Below are positions 1-8,935 of a stretch of DNA of 64,000 nucleotides, in pieces. The first letter of the stretch is position 1. Every line of letters starts with the position of its first letter. The stretch lies in NCBI GenBank assembly GCA_015243575.1, contig CP042469.1:3438929-3502928 (forward strand). Reading direction: 5' to 3'. The translations under genes and the position numbers were made by a program. The notes beneath the pieces were generated by a model, which did no database searches, was not told the DNA's origin, and saw nothing but the letters and a program-made list of their open reading frames with translations. The stretch is from Clostridiales bacterium. GTDB lineage: Bacteria > Bacillota > Clostridia > Peptostreptococcales > Anaerovoracaceae.

Positions 1-479
1 TCATTTTTTTCGCCCTTGGTATTGGTTTGGTTCTCCTTGGTTCGAATCTGCTTGTTGGAAGCGGCATTCATATTGCTGAGCTGTTTCAAGTACCGGCAGT
101 TATGATCGCTGTGGTTTTCACGTCAGTTGGAACATCGCTTCCCGAACTGATCACAGTGATCACCTCTATAAGAAAAAAAGCAACAAATCTGGGTCTGGGA
201 AACATCTTGGGGGCCAGTATTCTGAACATCATTCAGGCTGTGGGAATCTCGGCAGTCATCGCTCCCATTTCCATGACCAATGAAAAAAGCATTCTGAACT
301 TCCAGCTCCCTTTTTTATCTTTCTTAATTCTTTCTATCATCCTGATCGGATCATTCAGCAGGCAAAGGCTGCTCAGATTTGGTGGCTGCTGGCTCTTGGC
401 TCTATATGTTATTTATTTATCAGTAAATTTGCTCAGAGAGCGGATGCCCCTGTTCGGGCCTCTGATCTTCGGAGCATAG
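1..479 (+). CDS. Na+/Ca2+ exchanger (CaCA family), C-terminal part
   Basis: This is the 3' end of a membrane antiporter gene cut by the window edge. The reading frame is open from base 3, so the TTG at 27 is internal and not a real start. The visible protein is strongly hydrophobic, with about five membrane segments. It contains the second alpha-repeat of the CaCA exchanger family, seen as GTSLPELITVITSI followed by LGNILGASILNI, where the conserved acidic and small residues line the ion path. Known members swap Ca2+ or another cation for Na+ or H+. The substrate cannot be told from this fragment. It ends 9 bases before the patatin-like gene and may be cotranscribed with it. Confidence 0.85.
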   Translation, partial: IFFALGIGLVLLGSNLLVGSGIHIAELFQVPAVMIAVVFTSVGTSLPELITVITSIRKKATNLGLGNILGASILNIIQAVGISAVIAPISMTNEKSILNFQLPFLSFLILSIILIGSFSRQRLLRFGGCWLLALYVIYLSVNLLRERMPLFGPLIFGA

Positions 480-488
480 GAGGGTATT

Positions 489-1598
489 ATGGAGAACCGA
501 AAAACCGCTTTGGTTCTGGGCGGCGGCGGCGCCAGAGGCGCTTATGAAGTAGGCGTATGGCAGGCTCTGCGAGAGCTTGGGATCAGGATTGATCTTGTAA
601 CAGGCTCATCGGTAGGCGCTATTAACGGTGCCCTTGTTGCACAGGACGCATTCGATCTGGCAGTCACACTTTGGAGGGATATCGACACTTCCATGGTCTT
701 TGATATGGATCTCAAAGACCTAATCTCAAACAACGGAATTGACAATAGTAAACTGAAAGCTCTTCTGACGAAGTATATCGACGAGACAGCAGTTCGCAGC
801 TCTACAATAGATTACGGTCTTATCACAGCAGAGCTGCCCTCAATGACACCTAAATCGCTAACGAAAGAGCAAATTCCAAACGGCAAGCTAATTGATTATA
901 TCTTAGCCAGTTCCACCTTATTTCCACTCATGAAAAGCTATGAGATAGACAGTCTGAAGTACATCGACGGCGGGTTTACCGATAACCTTCCTGTCGGCCT
1001 TGCCGTTGATGGCGGTGCCACCCATATCATTGCCGTTGATTTGGATGCCGTAGGAATTATCAGGCGAAATAAAATGACCAATGCCGATTATCTCCGTGTG
1101 ATACAATGCCCTTGGGATCTTGGGAACATTTTGATCTTTGATAAATTCAACTCAAAACGAATACTTCGGCTGGGCTACCTGGATGCCCTTAAAGCTTTTG
1201 GTGCCTACGACGGACATTTTTTCTGTTTCGTTAAAGGAGAATTTGACAAGAGAAGCCTAAGAGGTGCAGATACTGCAGGGCGCATTTTCGGACTGAATCC
1301 GGAGATTCTCTATAAGAAGCACATTTATAATCTTCATCTAAAGGAAGCGGTAGACGCCCATATTCAGGAGACGGATAAAGAGCTGAGTACGTTATCCGGA
1401 AGTCTTAAGGGCAAACTGCTGGAGGGTTTTGTCAAAGCGAAATCGAGCCTCAATCAGAAAACGATCACGCTGATGATTGCTAAAAGTCTGAGGGAAACCA
1501 GCGACACGAAAAACATCTTCCTTACCAAGCCAGCCATGAAGCTTCTGCGGGAGGAAATTCCCTCTGCTAATTATTTGGTCAAGGAAGGTTTGATATAG
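489..1598 (+). CDS. Patatin-like phospholipase
   Basis: Predicted serine lipid acyl hydrolase of 369 residues. The N-terminal half is a patatin domain: the oxyanion-hole loop GGGGARG is at residues 11-17, the nucleophile elbow GSSVG puts the catalytic Ser at 41, and the dyad Asp lies in DGG at about 160-162. The C-terminal 170 residues are less conserved and may bind membrane. There is no signal peptide, so it should act in the cytoplasm or at the inner membrane face, like the RssA/YlbK group. The ATG follows GGAGGG by five bases. The stop codon lies inside the first copy of a 29-bp direct repeat (1584-1641). Confidence 0.9.
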   Translation: MENRKTALVLGGGGARGAYEVGVWQALRELGIRIDLVTGSSVGAINGALVAQDAFDLAVTLWRDIDTSMVFDMDLKDLISNNGIDNSKLKALLTKYIDETAVRSSTIDYGLITAELPSMTPKSLTKEQIPNGKLIDYILASSTLFPLMKSYEIDSLKYIDGGFTDNLPVGLAVDGGATHIIAVDLDAVGIIRRNKMTNADYLRVIQCPWDLGNILIFDKFNSKRILRLGYLDALKAFGAYDGHFFCFVKGEFDKRSLRGADTAGRIFGLNPEILYKKHIYNLHLKEAVDAHIQETDKELSTLSGSLKGKLLEGFVKAKSSLNQKTITLMIAKSLRETSDTKNIFLTKPAMKLLREEIPSANYLVKEGLI

Positions 1599-1641
1599 AG
1601 GAAGGGCTTTGAGAAGGTTTGATATAGAGGAAGGGCTTTGA
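1584..1641. repeat. Perfect 29-bp tandem duplication across the patatin stop codon
   Basis: Bases 1584-1612 and 1613-1641 are identical copies (each starts GAAGGTTTGATATAGAGG). The first copy supplies the last codons and TAG stop of the patatin gene. The second is a silent copy downstream. It looks like a recent slippage duplication. Confidence 0.9.
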
Positions 1642-1688
1642 TTAAACTTCTTCTAAAAATAGAAACAAAAGATAACGGAGGTTAAATC

Positions 1689-2111
1689 ATGTTAAAGAAT
1701 CCAGAACAAACGATTGGAACTCTAATTGATAAGCAGGGTGTTTCATTTATCAGCTCTATTGGAGAAGATGGTTTTCCCTGCACAAAAGCAATGCTCCCCC
1801 CGAGAAAACGAGAGGGAATCAAAATCTTCTATTTTACAACAAATACGTCTTCCATGCGGGTGTCTCAATATCGGGCAAATCCGAAAGCATGCATTTACTT
1901 TTGTGACAAGAGGTTTTTCCGCGGGGCGATGTTGCAGGGAACCATGGAGGTTCTCGAAGACCATGCGAGCAAGGAGATGATATGGCGGGAAGGCGACAAT
2001 ATGTATTATCCCCAAGGAATTGCCGATCCAGACTACTGTGTGTTGAAATTTACCGCAGTTTTAGGCCGTTATTATCATCATTTCAGTTCGCAGAATTTTG
2101 ACATCGAATAA
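1689..2111 (+). CDS. Pyridoxamine 5'-phosphate oxidase family (FMN split-barrel) protein
   Basis: A 140-residue protein of the small FMN-binding split-barrel fold. The pattern of an early strand ending in FISSIGEDGFPCTKAM, then IFYFTTNTSS, then a central CIYFCDK strand matches general-stress-protein-26-like and pyridoxamine oxidase-like families. Such proteins bind FMN or F420 and do unspecified redox or sequestering work; true PNPOx activity should not be assumed. The start is supported by GGAGG upstream (about 1678-1682). It is a single gene, ending before a strong bidirectional hairpin. Confidence 0.8.
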   Translation: MLKNPEQTIGTLIDKQGVSFISSIGEDGFPCTKAMLPPRKREGIKIFYFTTNTSSMRVSQYRANPKACIYFCDKRFFRGAMLQGTMEVLEDHASKEMIWREGDNMYYPQGIADPDYCVLKFTAVLGRYYHHFSSQNFDIE

Positions 2112-2140
2112 TTTACATACTGAAACACTTGAGACACTGC

Positions 2141-2168
2141 GCTCCCAATTTGAAAACAAATTGGGAGC
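2141..2168. terminator. Hairpin between convergent genes
   Basis: A perfect 12-bp stem, GCTCCCAATTTG, with an AAAA loop and its exact complement. It lies between the convergent genes ending at 2111 and 2199 and probably stops transcription from both sides, although a long T run is lacking. Confidence 0.7.
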
Positions 2169-2198
2169 ACGCCAATTACAGGCCGTTTGCCGATCCAT

Positions 2199-3329
2199 TT
2201 ATTCAGTTCTTCTTCGCTCCCCATAATCTTTAATCAGATGGTCGCATAAAGTCTGGGCAGAATTTTGCCTTGCGTAGATCTCAATGGTAGATCTCAAGTA
2301 ATTGATACGCTCTGGATGCTGAAACAGCGAAAATACTGCCTCATCCAGCGGAAAAGATTTCGTGGCATAAAGTGCAAGTCCGTTATTCAGCATAAACTCT
2401 GCATTTCTCATCTCATGGCCCGGAATTGGATTTACCATAATCATTGGAAGACCCTTGGCCATTGCTTCAGAAGTCGTAATTCCACCGGGTTTCGTAATAA
2501 TGCAGTCGGCAGCATCCATCATCAGGTCCACATTATCTACATATCCGTAGATATCAAAGCGTTTCTCCGTCTTTAATTCTTTCGCTTTTTTATACATTCT
2601 CTTGTTGTTTCCGCATACCACCATTACTTGCAAGTCCAGCTTAAGGCGGTCCAAACGTTCAATGGATTCATCGATTTTTCCATACCCCATGCTTCCGCTC
2701 ATCAGAAGAATGGTGTGCATGTGCAAATCCAAACCCAGACGTCTTCTTGCTTCAGACCGATCTATGCGGTCTGAAAACTGCGGCTTTATGGGGATTCCAG
2801 TGGGCAGCATCTTGTTGATGTCCAATCCCTTTTTTTCCAGTTGAAATTCCAGAAGATCGCTAGGTGTCACATAATAATCAAGCAAACTTGCTTCCTCCCA
2901 CAAAGGGTGAACCGTAAAGTCTGTCACAACTCCTACTGTAATGGCGTCTACCCAATGACGCTCTTTCATTATGTTGACCAGGATGGCAGAGAGCACATGG
3001 GTGCAAACAATTACATCCGGTTTCGTTTCGTCAATATAGCTTTTCAGATCTTTTGCCCATACTACATTTGTAAGCTTGGGTACAGAGTACTTTTTTAGTG
3101 GCTTGTTCTTTTTTACGACAATATCATAGAGCTTTGAGGATATCTTCTTCGCATATGAGGTGGATAACAGATACCCTTTAGACACCAAATCTGACAAAAT
3201 CGGTTCTATATACTCGTATGCATCCAGCGTATCGCATTCAACTCCCCTTTCTTTGAATGCATTTTCTACTGCCTGCCCTGTAGCATGGTGCCCCTGTCCT
3301 GTTGAAATACTCAGTATGAGTGCCTTCAT
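2199..3329 (-). CDS. Processive diacylglycerol glycosyltransferase-like protein (MGDG synthase/UgtP type)
   Basis: A 376-residue GT-B fold glycosyltransferase. The N-terminal half begins ILSISTGQGHHATG, typical of the MGDG synthase acceptor domain (GT28 N-terminal type). The C-terminal half carries the nucleotide-sugar site, with DAADCIITKPGGITTSEAMA at about 284-303 followed by a PIPGHE loop. Family members add one or more sugars from UDP-glucose or UDP-galactose to diacylglycerol at the inner membrane face, making glycolipids and the anchor for lipoteichoic acid. It stands alone on the minus strand. Which sugar and how many additions cannot be read from the sequence. Confidence 0.85.
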   Translation of the reverse strand: MKALILSISTGQGHHATGQAVENAFKERGVECDTLDAYEYIEPILSDLVSKGYLLSTSYAKKISSKLYDIVVKKNKPLKKYSVPKLTNVVWAKDLKSYIDETKPDVIVCTHVLSAILVNIMKERHWVDAITVGVVTDFTVHPLWEEASLLDYYVTPSDLLEFQLEKKGLDINKMLPTGIPIKPQFSDRIDRSEARRRLGLDLHMHTILLMSGSMGYGKIDESIERLDRLKLDLQVMVVCGNNKRMYKKAKELKTEKRFDIYGYVDNVDLMMDAADCIITKPGGITTSEAMAKGLPMIMVNPIPGHEMRNAEFMLNNGLALYATKSFPLDEAVFSLFQHPERINYLRSTIEIYARQNSAQTLCDHLIKDYGERRRTE

Positions 3330-3656
3330 TCACAATCTCCCCTTTTATATCTATTTTTTCTGTATAATTGTTTGTTTTTCACTGCCCGGATCTAAATCCC
3401 TATTGATTCTATTACGATACCACATTTCCTGTCAGGGTGGAAGATTTTTGTAATCTTATTTGCTCATTATTATCTTCTAACATTTTTTTAAAATTACTCC
3501 TGGCATATAAACACATCAAAAATACGAAAAAAGGGAGACATAAAATGCACTCGCATTTGTAGGCCTCCCTTTAGTCAATCTCTATCAAAATCTTACAATC
3601 TATTTTCGCAATTTTTCCGGAACTTAACATTGTTCATATTTTATTGGAAAATCTGT
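3330..3656. other. Intergenic, 327 bp, promoter region and terminator only
   Basis: AT-rich spacer between two minus-strand genes. It holds the leader of the glycosyltransferase gene on its left and the terminator of the ECF gene at 3527-3573. I see no further gene. Confidence 0.6.
3527..3573 (-). terminator. Terminator of the ECF transporter gene
   Basis: On the minus strand an outer stem AAAGGGAG/CTCCCTTT encloses a second stem AAATGC-GAGT-GCATTT, and the outer arm runs into TTTTTT. It lies 84 bp after the stop of the minus-strand gene 3657-4250. Confidence 0.75.
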
Positions 3657-4250
3657 TTATTCCTTGGAACCCTGCGGCCCTGTAATCGGATGAAAGGCAA
3701 AATAGCGTGATGCCGGTGTCTTATACAGCGCAGCCGCCAGCAAGGTAGCGATAAACGCTCCTACCGCGAATTGAAGAATGTTCCAGGGAATTCCCGCGAG
3801 CGCTGCAAGAAAGCTTCCATAGATAACACCTTCGGCAACATAATAGCCCGCAGCCATGAAGAGTCCTGCTAAAATCATTCCGATCAGCTGAAAGATGGGC
3901 ACTCCCAGGACTTTGATTCCTCGCTTTTCCATAGATTTTAAGATAAAGATACCCATGACCGCACCCATGATGCCCTTCACGCAAAGCGTCCAGGGTGCCC
4001 AGACTGCATATCCGATGAGGATGTCTGCCATAGCAGAGCCAACGCCGGCAGCAACAGCGCCGTATCTCCATCCCAGGATCAGCACCGACAGAAAGATCAT
4101 TGCGTCACCAAAATGGATATATCCTGTTCCAAAGGGAACCGGAATAGGTATGACGATGGTGGCAACCACAATCAATGCCATCATAAGGCCGGTTAATATA
4201 ATTTTCATCGTCTTCTCACGATAATTGTCCGTCTTTTCTATGCTTGTCAT
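3657..4250 (-). CDS. ECF transporter S component, possibly for a B6 vitamer
   Basis: A 197-residue integral membrane protein with about six hydrophobic segments, matching the substrate-specific (S) subunits of energy-coupling factor vitamin importers. The ATG at 4250 is preferred over the GTG at 4259 because AAGGAG lies 8 bases before it. No EcfA or EcfT genes are nearby, so it would use a shared energizing module encoded elsewhere. It is divergent from a MocR/PdxR-type regulator, a pairing known for pyridoxine-type S components (PdxU-like), so a B6 vitamer is the leading guess. The lysine loss in that regulator makes the ligand uncertain. Confidence 0.8.
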   Translation of the reverse strand: MTSIEKTDNYREKTMKIILTGLMMALIVVATIVIPIPVPFGTGYIHFGDAMIFLSVLILGWRYGAVAAGVGSAMADILIGYAVWAPWTLCVKGIMGAVMGIFILKSMEKRGIKVLGVPIFQLIGMILAGLFMAAGYYVAEGVIYGSFLAALAGIPWNILQFAVGAFIATLLAAALYKTPASRYFAFHPITGPQGSKE

Positions 4251-4306
4251 AATGAACACTCCTTGAATTTGACAGATTGTTTTTTCTTGTATTATAATAT
4301 AATTAA

Positions 4307-4354
4307 ATTGTACTTTTTTAAATATGCAATTTGATTTACTTTTATAAGTACAAT
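4307..4354. promoter_or_regulatory. Inverted repeat, candidate MocR operator
   Basis: ATTGTACTT (4307-4315) and AAGTACAAT (4346-4354) are exact inverted 9-mers with 30 bp between them, in the spacer between the divergent ECF and MocR genes. MocR-type dimers bind spaced half-sites, so this is the best operator candidate. Several AT-rich -10-like sequences surround it, and I could not assign one promoter per direction. Confidence 0.55.
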
Positions 4355-4436
4355 TATGGTTTTTCTTAGAAATTTTCTTATATTATCTACAACTGTTATT
4401 TGATATCTATTTTTCATTTCGGTACAGGAGGTTAAG

Positions 4437-5849
4437 ATGAAAGCGATTATTCCTAATTTGAGTCAGGATGCTGGGGTTCCTTTATATCATCAGCTTTACC
4501 AATACATCAAAGATTCAGTACTGGAGGGCACGATTGATCCACAGGAAAAGCTTCCCTCGCTCCGAAAGCTGTCAAAAGATCTCGGTCTTAGCTTAACCAC
4601 GGTAGAACTGGCTTATAATCAGCTTCTAGTTGAGGGCTATATCTATAGCCGTCCCCAATCAGGCTATTATGTCAATGAAATTTCCGCCGGTATGGGTACG
4701 GTTCAAAAGGAATCCGGCGCGTTCGCAGAAAGCCCTTTGTCGCTGCCTCTCATTCCGACAAATTCAGATTTTAAGTCGCAGGGATATTATGACCCATCTT
4801 GTTTTGATTTTATCAAATGGAAAAAGTGCATCAATCAGGTATTGACTGAATATTCCTGGCTGTTGCTCAGGGAAGGCGATCCCAAAGGCGAGATTTCTCT
4901 AAGAAAAGAAATTTCCAGATATGTCTACCAGGCAAGGGGTGTAACCTGCGTTCCTGCTCAGATTGTAATCGGAGCAGGAACGCAGCAGATAACCGGCCAG
5001 CTTTGTACAATTTTGACCAAGATGGGGATGAAGCACGTTACCGTTGAAGAACCGGGTTATCTGCCGGTAAGAAATATCTTCCGTGACAGGGATTTTGCCA
5101 TCACGGCCGCTGCCGTAGGAAAAGAAGGGATTCAGATTGCAAAGCTTCCCGCCAATATCAGGTCTGCCGTTTATGTGAGTCCGTCCAATCAGTTTCCCAC
5201 AGGCTACGTAATGCCTATTGGCAAGCGATATGAGCTTCTGGAATGGGCGACGAAAAATGACAGCATCATTATTGAGGATGATTATGACAGTGAGCTTCGT
5301 TACTTCGGCAAACCCATTCCTTCTCTTCAGGGTCTGGATCACCATCAGCGAGTGGTCTATCTGGGCTCTTTTTCCTCCACCCTATTTCCCTCCATCAAGA
5401 TCAGCTATATGGTTCTTCCCTCTCATATGGCTGAAATCTTCGACACATTCCAGGGAGATTATACCCAAACCTGTTCCAAATCAGAGCAGCTGACCCTGGC
5501 AATCTATATGTCAAAAGGTCTCTATCAGACAAATATAAAAAAGCTTCGAACACTGTATGCTCAAAAACTTCAGGCGGTGCTCTCTATCTTTGCAAAATGG
5601 GGGCCGGGCTTTATCCAGCCCATCAATAGTTCTTCTGGAATTAATATGCTCATCGGTGTGAAAAGCAGCAAGCCTGCGGCTGACCTCTGCTGGGAAGCCA
5701 AAGAGCTGGGAATCAGTACCCTGCCCATCACCACCTTTACGGAAGCACTTCCGGGAAACACCGCAGCTCTGATCTTTTATTATAATCAGATCCCACTGAA
5801 AGACATGGAGTCTGCTCTTACGGAACTCATTGAAAAATGGCGATCTTGA
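4437..5849 (+). CDS. MocR/PdxR-type GntR-aminotransferase fusion regulator lacking the PLP lysine
   Basis: A 470-residue transcription regulator. Residues 1-75 form a GntR winged helix (LPSLRKLSKDLGLS then TTVELAYNQLL). From about residue 100 there is a class I aminotransferase fold that normally binds PLP. The pocket is recognisable: SPSNQFPTGY at about 248-257 and EDDYDSELRY at about 280-289 carry the usual Asn and Asp. The Schiff-base lysine, normally in GSFSKTL, is replaced: the sequence reads GSFSSTLFP, with Ser at 314. It therefore cannot form the usual internal aldimine and may sense another ligand or bind PLP non-covalently. The start follows AGGAGG by five bases. It is divergent from the ECF S-component gene and probably controls it. 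Confidence 0.9.
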   Translation: MKAIIPNLSQDAGVPLYHQLYQYIKDSVLEGTIDPQEKLPSLRKLSKDLGLSLTTVELAYNQLLVEGYIYSRPQSGYYVNEISAGMGTVQKESGAFAESPLSLPLIPTNSDFKSQGYYDPSCFDFIKWKKCINQVLTEYSWLLLREGDPKGEISLRKEISRYVYQARGVTCVPAQIVIGAGTQQITGQLCTILTKMGMKHVTVEEPGYLPVRNIFRDRDFAITAAAVGKEGIQIAKLPANIRSAVYVSPSNQFPTGYVMPIGKRYELLEWATKNDSIIIEDDYDSELRYFGKPIPSLQGLDHHQRVVYLGSFSSTLFPSIKISYMVLPSHMAEIFDTFQGDYTQTCSKSEQLTLAIYMSKGLYQTNIKKLRTLYAQKLQAVLSIFAKWGPGFIQPINSSSGINMLIGVKSSKPAADLCWEAKELGISTLPITTFTEALPGNTAALIFYYNQIPLKDMESALTELIEKWRS

Positions 5850-5878
5850 AGCGTGATCGCCATCTGCAGAATGGGAGA

Positions 5879-5960
5879 GCAGTCGATGAAAATGAGAAAA
5901 CAGCCGTTGAAATGAGAAAACAGCCGGTGAAAATGAGAAAACAGCCATTGAAATGAGAAG
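5879..5960. repeat. 20-bp tandem repeats downstream of the MocR gene
   Basis: About three and a half units of AATGAGAAAACAGCCGTTGA occupy 5891-5960, with a weaker partial unit before them. Units differ at two or three bases and one is 21 bp. They lie between the MocR stop and a terminator, so they are transcribed but not translated. Confidence 0.9.
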
Positions 5961-5998
5961 GCCATCCCCTGAAACAGGGATGGCTCTTTCGATTATTT
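5961..5998 (+). terminator. Rho-independent terminator of the MocR gene
   Basis: GCCATCCC, loop CTGAAACA, GGGATGGC at 5961-5984, followed by a T-rich run near 5993. It separates the convergent MocR and ROK genes. Confidence 0.8.
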
Positions 5999-6955
5999 TT
6001 TCTTATACGCTGCCAGCATGCCTGCACCGACCAATACAGACGCGCTTCCCATTTCGGATAACTTCAGTGCCGGCAGTGTCGTCTCTCTGCTGTAAACCCA
6101 CCCATGCATCTTTTCCCGAACGGGTTTTAGCAGCTCCTCGCCCAGGCCTGTGATCCCGCCGCACAGAATGATGACTTCCGGCATGAGAATGTTGGCAAGA
6201 TTGGTCAGTGCTACTGCCAGATTATCGACATAGCAGCGAAAAATTTCTTTACCCGTCTCATCGCCCAGGGTCATGGCTTCATAAGCTGTCAGCTCCGTTA
6301 TCTTACCCAAATCATTCTCACAGACTTTCCAGATCAATGATTCCGGATTCTTTTCTGCTGCGGTTCTTGTGTCTTCAATCAGTGCCCTTGCTGAGCATAG
6401 TGTTTCGAAGCAACCATTCCTTCCGCAGGAACACTTCCTTCCGTTTTTATCGATTACCATATGACCCAGAACAGCGCCGGCATTATTGAGTCCGGTATAT
6501 AGTCTATTATCAATGATAACGCCTCCACTGATTCCTGTTCCAATGTTGATTGTGATAGAATAATCCAGATCTTCGGCAGCCCCGGCGGCACTCTCAGCGA
6601 TGGCTGCACAATGCGCATCATTTTCCACATAGATCGGAATATTTGCAAAGTGTCTTTTTAACTCATCCTTTATCGGAGCGTTATACAAGCCCAAAATATA
6701 GGTTTTGAGAATTTTGCTGTTCTCTTCATCGGGAACTCCCGGACAGGCCACACCAATGCTCTTTACGCTTCTTAATTCAAGATCTTTATCCGATAGCAGT
6801 TGGCGTATCAGATTTGCAGCATCCTCAACGATCTCGGAAAGCCCCCGTTCACATTTGGACTGCACCTTTGTTCTCGCCAGCAGCCTGCCATACTTATCAA
6901 CGATACCGGCTTGGATAAATTTCGCTCCGATCTCTACGCCGATATTCACTTTCAT
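5993..6955 (-). CDS. ROK family sugar kinase (glucokinase-like)
   Basis: A 320-residue ROK-family protein with the expected length for a sugar kinase and no DNA-binding extension. It shows the catalytic Asp in ENDAHC at 111-116, the GTGISGG phosphate loop near 139-145, and the zinc motif of His165 with CSCGRNGC at 175-182. The N-terminal phosphate-binding loop reads GVEIGAKFIQAG rather than the usual D-x-GGT form, a mild departure. Known members phosphorylate glucose, N-acetylmannosamine or related sugars with ATP. The substrate is not clear. Its ATG lies 2 bases after the stop of the KimA-type gene, so the two are cotranscribed. Confidence 0.85.
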   Translation of the reverse strand: MKVNIGVEIGAKFIQAGIVDKYGRLLARTKVQSKCERGLSEIVEDAANLIRQLLSDKDLELRSVKSIGVACPGVPDEENSKILKTYILGLYNAPIKDELKRHFANIPIYVENDAHCAAIAESAAGAAEDLDYSITINIGTGISGGVIIDNRLYTGLNNAGAVLGHMVIDKNGRKCSCGRNGCFETLCSARALIEDTRTAAEKNPESLIWKVCENDLGKITELTAYEAMTLGDETGKEIFRCYVDNLAVALTNLANILMPEVIILCGGITGLGEELLKPVREKMHGWVYSRETTLPALKLSEMGSASVLVGAGMLAAYKKK

Positions 6956-6957
6956 AA

Positions 6958-8838
6958 TTACATCCCCTTCTTTTTCTTTTTTAATGATTCGAGGTAATCC
7001 ATGTCGTCTTTCAATTGCAGCGGCATAACAGAAACCACTATGTGCTTATGCTTCAGCAATCTTCGCTCGATATATGCCCTTGTATTGTTGTGCAAAAACC
7101 GATGCCACCATTTTTTAACCACGAACTCCGACAGCAGCACCGTAATCATATCACCAACCTCACGGTCATACTCCGAAGATTCAATAAATCGCAGCAGCGG
7201 ATCAATCACCTTTCGGTATGGAGAAAATTTAATAACCAACGGAATATCTGTCCCAAGCTTTTCATATTTTTCCTTGACCTCTCTGGCCCCATGCTCATCA
7301 ATGGCGACACAAAAGGCAATGACATCATCGCAGATGGTGTTGGCGTAACGCAAAGCCCTGACACTTGCTTTATTCACACTTTCAATGGGCACGATGATTC
7401 TGTTGGCATAGTTCAGCTTTGCAAAATCAATCCCGTCATATTCACTTTCTTCTATCTTCAGCTGTTCCTTCACAGATACGTAATGCTTATGAATTCGATC
7501 AATAACAAACACCATCACTGGCATCAGCACCATTACAATCCAGGAGCCCTCTTTAAATTTTGCGATGGCAATGATGACCACAACCACTCCAGTCATCACA
7601 GCACCAAATCCGTTTATGACGGACTTCAGCCTCCAATTGCCGCTCTTTTCCCGTACCCATTTCATAAACATTCCCGACTGTGACAGGGTGAAAGAAATGA
7701 ATACCCCGATGGCATACAATCCAAGCAGTGAAGTAACATTGGCCTGAAATCCAACAATCAGCAAGATAGAAACCACCGAGAGCATGATGATGCCGTTGGT
7801 ATAGCTCAGCCTGTCTCCTCTCATGCTCAGCTGCTTTGGCGCGTATTTTTCATTGGCCATAACCGCAATGAGCATAGGGAAACCCGAATAAGCGGTATTG
7901 GCTCCCAGAATCAAGATTAAAAAGGTAGATGCCGTAATGTAATAAAACATAAAGCTGTCCCCAAAGACTTCTTCCGCAAGCAAAACCAGCAAAGCCCCCT
8001 CTTCACCGGGAATAACATGATAGTAGTTGGCAATCAGGGACGTACCAGAAAACAGCAGCAAAATAATCAAGCAGAGCAATAGCAGCACTGTTTTCGCATA
8101 CTTCGGTGACGGCTCTTTAAAGTTAGGTACCGCATTGCTTACCGCTTCTACACCGGTCAGTGCGGCACAACCGCTGGCAAAGGCTTTCAGCATCAGAAGC
8201 ATTGTGATCGATTGGGTCGGCGCAGCCAAATCCGGCTGCCGTGGCACATATCCCATTTGCAGCTTAAAGAAACCATAAATAATGAGAGTCAGAATCCCTG
8301 CAACAAAAGCATATGTAGGAATTCCAAATAGTTTCGACGACTCTCTGGTACCTCGCAGGTTTCCTACCATCAGCAGCAGCACCAGTAAAACCCCAATAAT
8401 GATATTGTATGGCCTTAGAAATTTGAAGGCCGACGTAACCTGCTCCACCCCTGCCGCAACACTTACCGCAACAGTGAGGATATATCCTACTGCCAAAGCT
8501 GAACCTGCGACGATCCCTGGGATTTCACCTAAATTTTCCTTGGCAACGATAAATGCACCTCCGCCGCCGGGATAGCAGTCAATGGTCTGACGGTAGGATA
8601 GCATGAGAACCGTCAGCAGTCCGATGATGCACCAGGACAAAATGGACATGCGTCCGTAGGCTGCAATTCCTACGGCAGGAATCAGAACCAGAAGCATTTC
8701 CTGCCCCGCATAAGCTACGGAGGAAATCGCATCGGAAGATAAAATCGGCAGTCCCCACAGAATGCCCAGTTTTTCATCTTTTAAGGCTGCATTTTTTAAT
8801 GGTTTTCCTATAATGAATCTTTTAATTTGTCTATACAT
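6958..8838 (-). CDS. kimA: APC-superfamily potassium permease, KimA (YdaO) type
   Basis: A 626-residue transporter with about 12 membrane segments (residues 30-450) and a cytoplasmic C-terminal domain of about 170 residues resembling a USP-like fold. The N-terminus (RFIIGKPLKNAALKDEKLG, then LSSDAISSVAYAGQEML) and the loop YPGGGGAFIVAKENLGE closely match Bacillus subtilis KimA, a proton-coupled high-affinity K+ importer that c-di-AMP inhibits through the C-terminal domain. It may instead be an amino-acid permease of the same superfamily, but the similarity I recall to KimA is strong. The nearest GGAGG is 27 bases before the ATG, with no alternative start between. No c-di-AMP riboswitch could be recognised in the leader. 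Confidence 0.8.
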   Translation of the reverse strand: MYRQIKRFIIGKPLKNAALKDEKLGILWGLPILSSDAISSVAYAGQEMLLVLIPAVGIAAYGRMSILSWCIIGLLTVLMLSYRQTIDCYPGGGGAFIVAKENLGEIPGIVAGSALAVGYILTVAVSVAAGVEQVTSAFKFLRPYNIIIGVLLVLLLMVGNLRGTRESSKLFGIPTYAFVAGILTLIIYGFFKLQMGYVPRQPDLAAPTQSITMLLMLKAFASGCAALTGVEAVSNAVPNFKEPSPKYAKTVLLLLCLIILLLFSGTSLIANYYHVIPGEEGALLVLLAEEVFGDSFMFYYITASTFLILILGANTAYSGFPMLIAVMANEKYAPKQLSMRGDRLSYTNGIIMLSVVSILLIVGFQANVTSLLGLYAIGVFISFTLSQSGMFMKWVREKSGNWRLKSVINGFGAVMTGVVVVIIAIAKFKEGSWIVMVLMPVMVFVIDRIHKHYVSVKEQLKIEESEYDGIDFAKLNYANRIIVPIESVNKASVRALRYANTICDDVIAFCVAIDEHGAREVKEKYEKLGTDIPLVIKFSPYRKVIDPLLRFIESSEYDREVGDMITVLLSEFVVKKWWHRFLHNNTRAYIERRLLKHKHIVVSVMPLQLKDDMDYLESLKKKKKGM

Positions 8839-8935
8839 ACGTATTAAGCCGGTTAATTGGTTTTTCCTCCACTCCTACGCAACTTACCATTGCGCTCTAT
8901 GTTAAATAATCTCTGATTTATCAGGGCAAGACCAT

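Noticed and set aside
5511-6027. Two repeat-rich minus-strand frames at the MocR end
   Set aside because: They only translate the 20-bp tandem repeats and the antisense strand of the MocR gene; no ribosome binding site.
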